Source: Geobacteraceae bacterium (GTDB taxonomy: Bacteria; Desulfobacterota; Desulfuromonadia; Desulfuromonadales; Desulfuromonadaceae). From it: a stretch of DNA of 6,493 nucleotides. The position numbers and the translations under genes are program-made. The stretch lies in contig JAIVHC010000187.1 of the NCBI GenBank assembly GCA_020201305.1, positions 1-6,493 on the forward strand, read 5' to 3'. Shown here in pieces: positions 1 to 6,168 of this stretch (position 1 is its first letter; each line of letters starts with the position of its first letter). Under the pieces are notes generated by a model. It was given only the letters and a program-made list of their open reading frames with translations, searched no databases and had not been told where the DNA came from.

Positions 1-227
1 CGTTGCAGATTCTGCTCTACTTCTTCCTGCAAAGCGGCAGGATATTCTCGCTCATTCTTGTAGAACTCGGTGCATACCTCGGTGGTAATGGTAAAACCGG
101 CGGGTACGGGCAGGCCGATCGAAGTCATCTCAGCCAGGTTTGCCCCTTTCCCCCCCAGCAGATTCTTCATCTCCGTAGTGCCTTCAGCTTCTCCATCGCC
201 AAAGAAATACACATATTTGACTGCCAT
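1..227 (-). CDS. ppdK: Pyruvate, phosphate dikinase, N-terminal 75 codons (partial)
   Basis: This is the start of pyruvate, phosphate dikinase, which interconverts pyruvate + ATP + Pi and phosphoenolpyruvate + AMP + PPi in the cytoplasm. The protein opens MAVKYVYFFGDGEAEGTTEM and continues with the family's conserved glycine-rich stretch KNLLGGKGANLAEM (residues 21-34) and then GLPVPAGFTITTEVC, the beginning of the nucleotide-binding domain. Only 75 full codons are present; the family is usually close to 880 residues, so the gene continues off the left edge. The ATG at 227 is preceded by a perfect AGGAGG (235-240) with 7-nt spacing. It lies 59 nt downstream of glyS on the same strand with no convincing terminator between, so co-transcription with glyQS is likely. 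In acetate- or pyruvate-using anaerobes the enzyme often supplies PEP for gluconeogenesis; that role here is inferred. Confidence 0.93.
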   Translation of the reverse strand, partial: MAVKYVYFFGDGEAEGTTEMKNLLGGKGANLAEMTSIGLPVPAGFTITTEVCTEFYKNEREYPAALQEEVEQNLQ

Positions 228-286
228 CTTACATCCTCCTCACTCGTGTAAATAAATCAATTCAGATAATTGCCCTAGTGTCTGCT

Positions 287-2353
287 TTAAGCCGTCAGAC
301 GGGAAAAGTCTGCCAGACCACTGAACAGACTGGAAACCTCAGTAAGTAAAGCCAGGCGATTGGTTTTAACCTGCTCATCCCTGGCCATAACCATTACATC
401 ATCAAAGAAAGAGTCCACCGCAGGACGTAAGGTAGCGATGGCATGTAACGCATCGAGATATTTGCCCTCTTGCATAGCCGCATCTACACGGATGCGCACA
501 TCATTCAGGGCGGCATGAAGATCATTCTCGCTCTGAGCTTCAAACAGCTGAGGATTAATCTGCGCTTCCACTCCACCACTGATAATGTTTCCAACCCGTT
601 TGAAGGTCGACGCAAGAGGCTCAAAATCATCCTGCTTTTTCAGGGTATTCAGCGCATCTACGCGCTGGCGTGCATCACGGATCTGCTCAAATCCGGCGCT
701 GAGGACTGCATCTACAACATCTGGGGCAATCCCCTGGGCGATAAGCATGTTAACAAAGCGCAGACGGATAAATTCCACCACATCGGACTCCACCTCCTGA
801 ACGGGCCGGGTGAGCTTTGCTTCAAGTTGGATTACTGCCATATGCACCAGTTCCGGAATTGAGATTTCGAATCCACGCTCCTGGATAATGTTCAATATCC
901 CGATAGCACTGCGTCGCAGGGCATAGGGGTCAGCTGTCCCCGTAGGGATGAGGCCGACACCAAAACAGCCGCAAATGGTGTCAATTTTATCTGCGATAGA
1001 GACAAATGCGCCGATATTGTCGCCCGGCAGATCTCCTCCGGCCTGAATAGGAAGGTAGTGTTCGTAGATAGCGCGGGCTACCCGCTCATTTTCACCCTCC
1101 AGCAGGGCATATTCACGCCCCATAATGCCCTGGAGTTCGGGGAATTCGTTTACCATTCCGGTTTCCAGATCGCACTTGGCCAGCGTTGCGGCACGCTGGG
1201 TAAGCTCGACGCTCTCCGGATCATGGCTTTGGGCCAGATGGCATGCGAGAGCACTAAAGCGCTGCACTTTCTCGTAACTGGTGCCGAGTTGTTTCTGATA
1301 AACCACATTTTTCAGGGCAGCAAGGCGTGATTCAAGCTTCTGCTTTTGATCCTCGTGCCAGAAGAACATCCCATCCGCGAGGCGCGCACGCAACACGCGC
1401 TCGTTGCCATTTACCACTACCTGCGGATCTGTTGCCTCAATATTGGAGATGGTTATAAATCGGGGCAGGAGTTTCCCTTCTTTGTCCGCAAGGGTGAAAT
1501 AGCGCTGATGCTCCTTCATGCTCGTAATCAGAAGCTCGTCAGGCAACTGGAGGAAGGTCTCATCGAAATGCCCGCACAACGGAACGGGATATTCAACCAG
1601 ATTAACCACCTCATCAAGCAGTTCCTCATCCAGATTCAGGGTACCCCCAACCTCTGCCGCGATAGCCTTGATTCCGGAAGAGATAATCTCTTTGCGCTCT
1701 TGCGGATCGACAATGATGTGGTGCGCGCGACACTGGGTGAGATACTCGTCACAGGAGTTGACTGAGAAACGTCCGGGAGCCATGAAGCGGTGCCCGCGAG
1801 ATTCATTGCCACTCTCGAGGTTGCCGAAGCTGAAAGGTACCACTTCGCCGCCGTAGAGAGCGACCAACCAGTGCACCGGACGCGCAAAGCGTATGTCCAG
1901 ATCCTTCCAGCGCATTGATTTTTTAAAACTCAAGTTACTTACAATACGCTGCATGAGTTCGGGAAGAAGCCCCGCAACCGCTTGTCCATCGACTACCTTG
2001 GAGATAAAGAGATAGGTGCCCTTTTCGGTGTGCTTTTCCGTGAGGTCAGCTACCTCCACTCCCTGGGAGCGTGCAAAACCAAGGGCAGCCTTGGTGGGAT
2101 TGCCCTGTTCGTCAAAAGCTACCTTCAGTGCGGGCCCGGTAGCTTCAATATGCTGCTGTTCCTGCTGTTCCTCCACCTCAGTCACGCACAGGGCAAGACG
2201 GCGCGGGGTAGCAAAGGTTTGAATCTCCCCGAACGGGATCCGGGCCTGTTCAAACCCGGCACGAAACATGCGCTCCAGATCTTGCAGGGCCACCGGGATA
2301 AATCCCGCAGGTATCTCTTCGGTGCCTATTTCAAGGAAAAGTTCTTTAGCCAT
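287..2353 (-). CDS. glyS: Glycyl-tRNA synthetase beta subunit
   Basis: Beta subunit of the bacterial heterotetrameric (alpha2beta2) glycyl-tRNA synthetase, which works with GlyQ to charge tRNA-Gly in the cytoplasm; the beta chain supplies most tRNA recognition. The 688-residue product is full length for the family. It begins MAKELFLEIGTEEIPAGFIP, a strongly conserved start. Other family blocks are ATPRRLA (48-54), MRWKDLDIRFARPVHWL (147-163), SMKEHQRYF (278-286), NERVLRARLADGMFFWHEDQ (317-336), GMVNEFPELQGIMGREYA (399-416) and ADPYALRRSAIGI (474-486). The C-terminal part (about 560-688) fits the DALR-type anticodon-binding domain and ends DDVMVMARDE...NRLALL. The frame is open 13 codons further upstream to an ATG at 2392, but the 2353 start is preferred because of the conserved N-terminus and a GGAG at the right distance. 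glyQ lies 81 nt upstream and ppdK 59 nt downstream. Confidence 0.97.
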   Translation of the reverse strand: MAKELFLEIGTEEIPAGFIPVALQDLERMFRAGFEQARIPFGEIQTFATPRRLALCVTEVEEQQEQQHIEATGPALKVAFDEQGNPTKAALGFARSQGVEVADLTEKHTEKGTYLFISKVVDGQAVAGLLPELMQRIVSNLSFKKSMRWKDLDIRFARPVHWLVALYGGEVVPFSFGNLESGNESRGHRFMAPGRFSVNSCDEYLTQCRAHHIIVDPQERKEIISSGIKAIAAEVGGTLNLDEELLDEVVNLVEYPVPLCGHFDETFLQLPDELLITSMKEHQRYFTLADKEGKLLPRFITISNIEATDPQVVVNGNERVLRARLADGMFFWHEDQKQKLESRLAALKNVVYQKQLGTSYEKVQRFSALACHLAQSHDPESVELTQRAATLAKCDLETGMVNEFPELQGIMGREYALLEGENERVARAIYEHYLPIQAGGDLPGDNIGAFVSIADKIDTICGCFGVGLIPTGTADPYALRRSAIGILNIIQERGFEISIPELVHMAVIQLEAKLTRPVQEVESDVVEFIRLRFVNMLIAQGIAPDVVDAVLSAGFEQIRDARQRVDALNTLKKQDDFEPLASTFKRVGNIISGGVEAQINPQLFEAQSENDLHAALNDVRIRVDAAMQEGKYLDALHAIATLRPAVDSFFDDVMVMARDEQVKTNRLALLTEVSSLFSGLADFSRLTA

Positions 2354-2360
2354 GTTAATG

Positions 2361-2364
2361 CTCC
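2361..2364 (-). promoter_or_regulatory. Ribosome binding site deciding the glyS start
   Basis: GGAG on the minus strand, 7 nt before the ATG at 2353. The upstream in-frame ATG at 2392 has no purine-rich Shine-Dalgarno sequence ahead of it, so this site favours the shorter, conserved GlyS start. Confidence 0.75.
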
Positions 2365-2434
2365 ATATACTTCGCCGCCCTGCAAGGGACATAAAGGGCC
2401 TGCGGACGGATATTATCGTGTTTGGATTCTACTT

Positions 2435-3301
2435 CTATTTGAGCAGAGGAAAGCCGAGTTTCTCGCGCTGAGCCACGTATCCCCGGGCGCAGCGACGTGA
2501 AAGGTTACGCACCCGCCCGATGTAGTGAGCGCGCTCCGTTACCGAAATCGCTCCGCGCGCATCCAAGAGGTTGAAGGCGTGGGAGGCCTTCATAACAAAG
2601 TCATACGCAGGGAACACCAACTCCTTTTCCGCCAACTTGATACATTCCTGCTCATACATATCAAAAAGCTTGAAGAGCATATCAACGTCCGCTTCCTCGA
2701 AGTTGTACGCGGAGAATTCCACCTCGGTCTGGTGGTGAATATCGCCGTATTTGATTCCATCAACCCACTCAAGGTCATAGACATTGTCCACCCCCTGCAG
2801 ATACATGGCAATGCGCTCACAGCCGTAAGTTATTTCGCCTGAAATCGGCTTCAGATCAATCCCCCCTACCTGCTGAAAATAGGTGAACTGAGTGATCTCC
2901 ATGCCATCGAGCCAGACTTCCCAGCCCAGACCCCATGCACCCAAAGTCGGGGATTCCCAGTCATCCTCTACAAAACGTATATCGTGGGCGGCCGGATCTA
3001 CGCCGAAGCTCTTGAGAGAGTCGAGATACATATCCTGAATTTCAAGGGGAGATGGCTTAAGAATAACCTGAAACTGGTAGTAGTGCTGGAGGCGATTGGG
3101 ATTTTCGCCGTAGCGCCCATCGGTAGGGCGGCGGGAAGGTTCTACATATGCGACATTCCAGGGTTCGGGACCCAGAGAGCGGAGAAAGGTCGCAGGATTG
3201 AAGGTTCCGGCACCCTTTTCTATATCGTAGGGCTGTTGAATAACACACCCTTTTTGTGCCCAGTAGTTCTGTAAGGACAGAATTAAATCCTGAAACGTCA
3301 C
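2435..3301 (-). CDS. glyQ: Glycyl-tRNA synthetase alpha subunit
   Basis: Alpha (catalytic, class II) subunit of heterotetrameric glycyl-tRNA synthetase; it forms glycyl-adenylate and acts with GlyS. The 288 residues are slightly short of the roughly 300 usual for the family but look complete. Conserved blocks in order: GCVIQQPYDIEKGAGTFNP (18-36), FLRSLGPEPWNVAYVEPSRR (39-58), the class II motif 2 region TDGRYGENPNRLQHYYQFQV (60-79), GWEVWLDGMEITQFTYFQQV (126-145) and GEITYGCERIAMYLQ (155-169). The start is a GTG, read as Met, with GGAGG (3309-3313) 7 nt upstream; no better ATG lies nearby in frame. glyS follows 81 nt downstream, as expected for subunits made in equal amounts. A promoter with a perfect TTGACA box lies about 100 nt upstream. 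I see no T-box or glycine riboswitch in the leader. Confidence 0.97.
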   Translation of the reverse strand: MTFQDLILSLQNYWAQKGCVIQQPYDIEKGAGTFNPATFLRSLGPEPWNVAYVEPSRRPTDGRYGENPNRLQHYYQFQVILKPSPLEIQDMYLDSLKSFGVDPAAHDIRFVEDDWESPTLGAWGLGWEVWLDGMEITQFTYFQQVGGIDLKPISGEITYGCERIAMYLQGVDNVYDLEWVDGIKYGDIHHQTEVEFSAYNFEEADVDMLFKLFDMYEQECIKLAEKELVFPAYDFVMKASHAFNLLDARGAISVTERAHYIGRVRNLSRRCARGYVAQREKLGFPLLK

Positions 3302-3308
3302 TGCTAAA

Positions 3309-3313
3309 CCTCC
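3309..3313 (-). promoter_or_regulatory. Ribosome binding site for the GTG start of glyQ
   Basis: GGAGG on the minus strand with 7-nt spacing to GTG at 3301. It supports use of the GTG codon, after which the conserved TFQDLIL N-terminus follows at once. Confidence 0.8.
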
Positions 3314-3403
3314 GTATCGGTTGGGGATGAATGAACCAATTTAATTCAGTGCAGAAAAATACTGCAATCGCAATAAAATCAGCTATTGCCTCAAAAGCTT
3401 AAA

Positions 3404-3432
3404 CTACTAGACCTTTTGCCTGCCTGTGTCAA
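3404..3432 (-). promoter_or_regulatory. Probable sigma-70 promoter for glyQ-glyS-ppdK
   Basis: On the minus strand a perfect -35 box TTGACA (3427-3432) is followed, after 17 nt, by TAGTAG (3404-3409), a poor -10 box with 3 of 6 consensus matches. Transcription would start near 3397 and leave a leader of about 95 nt before the glyQ GTG. The perfect -35, the correct spacing and the position in a 242-nt gap support it; the weak -10 limits confidence. Confidence 0.5.
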
Positions 3433-3462
3433 GCTAAAAGCCTGGTTATCCAGCGTTTTAGC
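3433..3462 (-). terminator. Hairpin between recO and glyQ, possible weak terminator
   Basis: A 30-nt inverted repeat: outer arms GCTAAAA and TTTTAGC (7 bp), two mismatched positions, then CTGG and CCAG (4 bp) around a 4-nt loop. It lies 82 nt past the recO stop and abuts the glyQ -35 box. The T run is part of the stem and no further U tract follows, so termination would be weak. It is nearly symmetrical and could act on either strand or be a protein-binding site. The pairing is visible in the sequence; the terminator role is inference. Confidence 0.4.
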
Positions 3463-3543
3463 CGTACTGAAACCCGGGATAAAAACACTAAAGTTCCAGG
3501 GGTAAACAGCTTTTCCAGCCCGGATGAGGCGCAACTGGATAGA

Positions 3544-4308
3544 TCAAGACAGGGGGTGAAAAAGGTCAATAAAAGGTGCACTCCGTGGTGACCGCTGGAG
3601 GGTATTATAGAGCACGGCGTCAATAACAGCGCGGCCCTCCTCCAAAGTAAGGGGACTCAGGCGCGCTCCGTGGATCCTGCCCATTTCCAAACGCGTAAGG
3701 CGCGCCAGACTTCCCAAGGTCAATGGAGATACCGGCAACAGACCTGCTGCGCCACTGCAGGATCGACACAAAGTCCCGCCCTGCTCAGGATCGAAGTACA
3801 TCTGCGCCTCCCCCAGGGTGCACCAGCACCGTGCACAGTGGCTTAAATGGGGAAGGAGACCGGCAACACCGAGAAGGCGCAACTCGTAAAGAATACGAAT
3901 CTCTCCCAATCGGCTGCCTTTCGTAAGGGTATCGAAGCAGGAACGCAACAGGGAATAAACCTCCGGGATTGCCTGCTCTTCAGGAAACAGAGCTACCACC
4001 AACTCACTGGCGTAGGCGGCCAATGCCCATGCCTCAAGGTTCGGCATCACTCGCTCCGCGGGTTCGAGGAGCTCGGCCTCCTTGAGTAAACGCAGCGAAC
4101 CATAGCGCCCCTCCTGCCACAGGATATTTATACGGCTGAAGAGCTGAAGTGCAGGACCAAAGCGGCGCTTGCTGTTGCGTGCGCCATGCGCAAAACCACT
4201 ACACAGACCGTGGTCGGGGGTGAGGATGGTTACAATGCGATCCGATTCGCCGTAGTTGACGTAGCGCACCACCAGGGCTTCGGATATGATTGAGCTCTGC
4301 AGTGCCAT
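3544..4308 (-). CDS. recO: DNA repair protein RecO
   Basis: RecO loads RecA onto SSB-coated single-stranded DNA, together with RecR (and RecF), in gap repair. The 254-residue product is normal for the family. The N-terminal part (about 1-80) fits the OB fold, with the conserved YGESDRIVTILTPDHGL (19-35) and GFAHGARNSKRRFG (38-51). The helical C-terminal part carries a zinc-binding pattern: C158-X2-C161 and C181-X2-C184, with an additional Cys at 163. The ATG at 4308 is chosen because the conserved IISEALVVRYVNYGESDRI follows directly; the open frame upstream overlaps mgtE and encodes nothing RecO-like. The Shine-Dalgarno signal is poor (an AAGG about 13 nt upstream). It starts 26 nt after the mgtE stop, so translation may depend partly on ribosomes finishing mgtE. 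The products of the two genes have no known shared function. Confidence 0.93.
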   Translation of the reverse strand: MALQSSIISEALVVRYVNYGESDRIVTILTPDHGLCSGFAHGARNSKRRFGPALQLFSRINILWQEGRYGSLRLLKEAELLEPAERVMPNLEAWALAAYASELVVALFPEEQAIPEVYSLLRSCFDTLTKGSRLGEIRILYELRLLGVAGLLPHLSHCARCWCTLGEAQMYFDPEQGGTLCRSCSGAAGLLPVSPLTLGSLARLTRLEMGRIHGARLSPLTLEEGRAVIDAVLYNTLQRSPRSAPFIDLFHPLS

Positions 4309-4334
4309 TAATTTAACCGCACCTTCATACCCAT

Positions 4335-5702
4335 TCAGCCACTGATGGGACTCAGATGTTGAATAAACAGGGTTGCAGTGCTGAAGTAGATGAGAATACC
4401 GGTAATATCGTTGGCTGTCTGCACAAAGGGAGTCGAAGCGATAGCGGGGTCTACGCCGATGCGCTTGAAAAAGGCCGGCGCCATCACCCCCATGGTGGCG
4501 GCAACAGTCATGGAGATCATCATCGCAAGACACACTACCAGCCCCAGATAAATATTGCCGTGCCAGATCCAACCAATGCAGCCCACTACGCAACCACACA
4601 CCACCCCCATTATAATACCGACGCGCAGCTCTTTAAAAAATACCTGCGTCAGGGTGGAAAAGTCGATGCGCCCGGTGGCAAAACCGCGTACTACGATGGT
4701 GGCGGACTGCCCTCCAATATTCCCCCCCATACCGGTGATAACCGGGACGAAAGAGATCAGGGCAATAACCTCCTGCAGGGTGACCTGAAACCACCACAGC
4801 AGATATCCAGTGACTACTCCCCCCAAAAGGTTTACCAGCAACCACGGAAGGCGCAATCCGGCAATCCGGAACGCTTTGAAGCCGTACAACAGTTCATCTT
4901 CACTGGCGCCGACCATCTTGTAAATATCCTCTGTAGCCTCTTCGCGCAGAACGTCGATAACATCATCTACGGTTACAATACCCAGGAGCTTATTCTGCTC
5001 GTCTACAACAGGGATCGCGAGAATATCGTACTTGGCAACCCAACGCGCCACATCCTCCTGGTCCGCGTCAGCGTGAACACTGATCACATCGCCACTGATG
5101 ATATCGCGCAGGATTTTATTCGGAGCCACGGTCAGGAGCTGACGCAGCGAGAGTACCCCCACCAGGTGGCGATACTCATCCACCACATATACATAAAACA
5201 CCATCTCCGCGTCTTTGGCTTCCTGGAGCGCCTCGATCGCCTGCTTGACGGTGAGCTCTTCATTGAGGCTGAAGTAGTTGGTGGACATGATCCCACCGGC
5301 ACTATCTTCATCATACTGCATGAGATTCTCGATCTCCTCAGAACGCTCATCCTGCATGAGGTTGAGAATCTCATCCGCCATTTCATCAGGCATATTGCGA
5401 ATAATATCGACGGAGTCATCATGCGACATGGCCTGCAGGAGCTCCACTGAGCGCTGGGTGTCGAGCTCATCGAGAATCTGCGCACTGATACTGTGTTCAA
5501 TCTCAGCCAGCACTTCGGCGGCATCGTTGACATCCTTAATCAGATTGAAGAGCTTCTGCTGTTCGGCAATATCCAAATAGCGAAACAGATGGGCAATATC
5601 CGCCGGATGGGTCTTTTGGAGTAAGTTGGATAAATTGGGCATGGCATTGCGACGCAGAAGTTTTTTTACTGTATCCAGCAATACCTGTATTTTACGATCC
5701 AT
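4335..5702 (-). CDS. mgtE: MgtE-type magnesium transporter/channel
   Basis: Inner-membrane Mg2+ channel of the MgtE (SLC41-like) family. The 455 residues match the family length. Regions in order: an acidic helical N domain (about 1-130); the conserved junction YDEDSAGGIMSTNYFSL (130-146); two CBS domains (about 136-198 and 199-260; for example VVDEYRHLVGVLSLRQLL and VVDEQNKLLGIVTVDDVIDV); a connecting helix; then five probable membrane helices (about 284-304, 311-333, 360-379, 384-409 and 424-448). Pore signatures are VPVITGMGGNIGGQSATIVV (319-338) and TANDITGILIYF (429-440). Asp432 sits at the place, and by coincidence carries the number, of the selectivity aspartate I recall from Thermus MgtE. 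The ATG at 5702 has GGAGG (5711-5715) 8 nt upstream; the frame is open 22 codons further, but that extension is not family-like. recO follows after 26 nt. I see no Mg2+ riboswitch in the roughly 60-nt leader. Confidence 0.96.
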   Translation of the reverse strand: MDRKIQVLLDTVKKLLRRNAMPNLSNLLQKTHPADIAHLFRYLDIAEQQKLFNLIKDVNDAAEVLAEIEHSISAQILDELDTQRSVELLQAMSHDDSVDIIRNMPDEMADEILNLMQDERSEEIENLMQYDEDSAGGIMSTNYFSLNEELTVKQAIEALQEAKDAEMVFYVYVVDEYRHLVGVLSLRQLLTVAPNKILRDIISGDVISVHADADQEDVARWVAKYDILAIPVVDEQNKLLGIVTVDDVIDVLREEATEDIYKMVGASEDELLYGFKAFRIAGLRLPWLLVNLLGGVVTGYLLWWFQVTLQEVIALISFVPVITGMGGNIGGQSATIVVRGFATGRIDFSTLTQVFFKELRVGIIMGVVCGCVVGCIGWIWHGNIYLGLVVCLAMMISMTVAATMGVMAPAFFKRIGVDPAIASTPFVQTANDITGILIYFSTATLFIQHLSPISG

Positions 5703-5710
5703 ATGCCTGC

Positions 5711-5715
5711 CCTCC
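5711..5715 (-). promoter_or_regulatory. Ribosome binding site deciding the mgtE start
   Basis: GGAGG on the minus strand, 8 nt before the ATG at 5702. It picks this ATG over an in-frame ATG at 5768, which falls next to the putative -10 box and would add 22 residues unlike the family N-terminus. Confidence 0.75.
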
Positions 5716-5767
5716 AGAACTCGAATTGCCCCATAAATAAAACTACACGCCCAACTACTAACCCTCA

Positions 5768-5797
5768 ATCGTAGCAGAGTTCATATTCCGGGTGCAA
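5768..5797 (-). promoter_or_regulatory. Possible sigma-70 promoter for mgtE-recO
   Basis: Minus strand: TTGCAC (5792-5797), an 18-nt spacer, then TACGAT (5768-5773; 4 of 6 matches to TATAAT). Transcription would begin near 5761 and give a leader of roughly 58 nt. The -35 box is weak. It is the best candidate I see between the repeat element and mgtE. Confidence 0.35.
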
Positions 5798-5809
5798 ATT
5801 TTATGCGCC

Positions 5810-5820
5810 AAAGCCTGATG
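5810..5820 (+). repeat. 11-bp direct repeat, left copy (AAAGCCTGATG)
   Basis: AAAGCCTGATG occurs here and again, identical and in the same orientation, at 5970-5980. This copy overlaps the first four bases of the 126-bp palindromic element. It could be the trace of an insertion or a local duplication, or chance. Confidence 0.45.
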
Positions 5821-5942
5821 GCGTCGCAAAAACTCACCAACTGCTGCGTTGTTGTAATTATCTCGCTGCTTCGACGTACGTAAGTACGCCTCATTGCTCG
5901 ACAATCACACGCCTTGCATTTGGCGCTTTTTGCTTAGCCATC
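5817..5942. repeat. 126-bp imperfect palindromic intergenic element (MITE-like or REP-like)
   Basis: The ends are inverted copies: GATGGC, three unpaired bases, GCAAAAA on the left (5817-5832), mirrored by TTTTTGC, three bases, GCCATC on the right (5927-5942). The middle is a perfect 5-bp hairpin CGTAC-GTAA-GTACG (5875-5888) with a GNRA-type loop, within 2 nt of the element's centre. Between ends and centre the halves still align imperfectly (left CCAACTGC...GCGTTGTT; right, reversed, CCAAATGC...GCGTGTG), so the whole unit could fold into one long interrupted stem. No coding frame is evident. I remember similar palindromic intergenic repeats from Desulfuromonadales genomes, but cannot confirm other copies here. 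It lies between the two divergent putative promoters. Confidence 0.72.
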
Positions 5943-5950
5943 TAATTTTG

Positions 5951-5967
5951 TGCTTTCTGCGAAAGCA
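5951..5967. repeat. Perfect small hairpin (7-bp stem, 3-nt loop)
   Basis: TGCTTTC-TGC-GAAAGCA. It lies 8 nt beyond the palindromic element and just before the second AAAGCCTGATG copy. No T run follows on either strand, so it is not a typical intrinsic terminator. Its role is unknown. Confidence 0.45.
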
Positions 5968-5969
5968 TT

Positions 5970-5980
5970 AAAGCCTGATG
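5970..5980 (+). repeat. 11-bp direct repeat, right copy (AAAGCCTGATG)
   Basis: Identical to 5810-5820, offset by 160 bp. The two copies bracket most of the palindromic element and all of the small hairpin. Confidence 0.45.
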
Positions 5981-6095
5981 CATTGCGCACCCGTCCCTCA
6001 TCGTCAACAGCAACAATGCAAAAAACAACCACTTATCCAGCAGACTAAACCCCTTACACAAGAGATTAGCAGCAAAAAATCGTATACAATTTGCC
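5981..6095. other. Intergenic stretch with no convincing gene
   Basis: No credible reading frame, tRNA or riboswitch is visible. TACAAT at 6085-6090 resembles a -10 box but has no matching -35 box at 16-18 nt. A 7-bp inverted pair, TGCATTG (5979-5985) and CAATGCA (6014-6020), is probably chance. Confidence 0.5.
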
Positions 6096-6124
6096 TTGAC
6101 CTGTAACAGGTTTTCGTTTAATTT
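6096..6124 (+). promoter_or_regulatory. Possible sigma-70 promoter for the cytochrome gene
   Basis: TTGACC (6096-6101; 5 of 6 matches) and TAATTT (6119-6124; 3 of 6) with a 17-nt spacer, about 45 nt before the cytochrome start codon. The good -35, ideal spacing and position support it; the weak -10 would suit an activated or regulated promoter. Confidence 0.42.
6099..6111. promoter_or_regulatory. 13-bp perfect palindrome, candidate operator
   Basis: ACCTGT-A-ACAGGT, with 6-bp arms around a single base. It overlaps the end of the putative -35 box and runs into the spacer, where a bound dimer could block RNA polymerase. The regulator is unknown and no family-specific operator is recognised. 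Confidence 0.4.
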
Positions 6125-6168
6125 ACGTAAGTATTGTCGGATTATTTTTTACTTTAGGAGGAAAAGAC

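Noticed and set aside
258..272. CAATT/AATTG inverted repeat upstream of ppdK as an operator
   Set aside because: Five-bp A/T-rich arms are expected by chance, and no promoter could be placed with it.
2378..2388. Short hairpin CCCT-GCA-AGGG in the glyQ-glyS gap as a terminator or attenuator
   Set aside because: A 4-bp stem with no T run is too weak, and the two subunits need to be co-expressed.
3302..3400. T-box or glycine riboswitch in the glyQ leader
   Set aside because: There is no T-box consensus, no terminator/antiterminator pair and no glycine aptamer-like core in the roughly 95-nt leader.
4309..4599. N-terminal extension of recO by 97 codons
   Set aside because: The extension overlaps the mgtE coding sequence in another frame; the conserved RecO N-terminus begins at the ATG at 4308.
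4356..5450. Plus-strand open frame of 364 codons opposite mgtE
   Set aside because: It lies fully antisense to a clear MgtE gene, its translation is low-complexity and His/Arg-rich without any family signature, and no ribosome site precedes it.
5703..5761. Magnesium riboswitch (M-box) upstream of mgtE
   Set aside because: The leader is about 58 nt, much too short for an M-box, and no conserved elements are visible.
5703..6168. A cyclic-dinucleotide (GEMM-type) riboswitch ahead of the cytochrome gene, as known for some Geobacter cytochromes
   Set aside because: I looked for the GEMM core and tetraloop-receptor sequences and found none; the short stretch from the putative start to the ATG (about 40 nt) is also too small.
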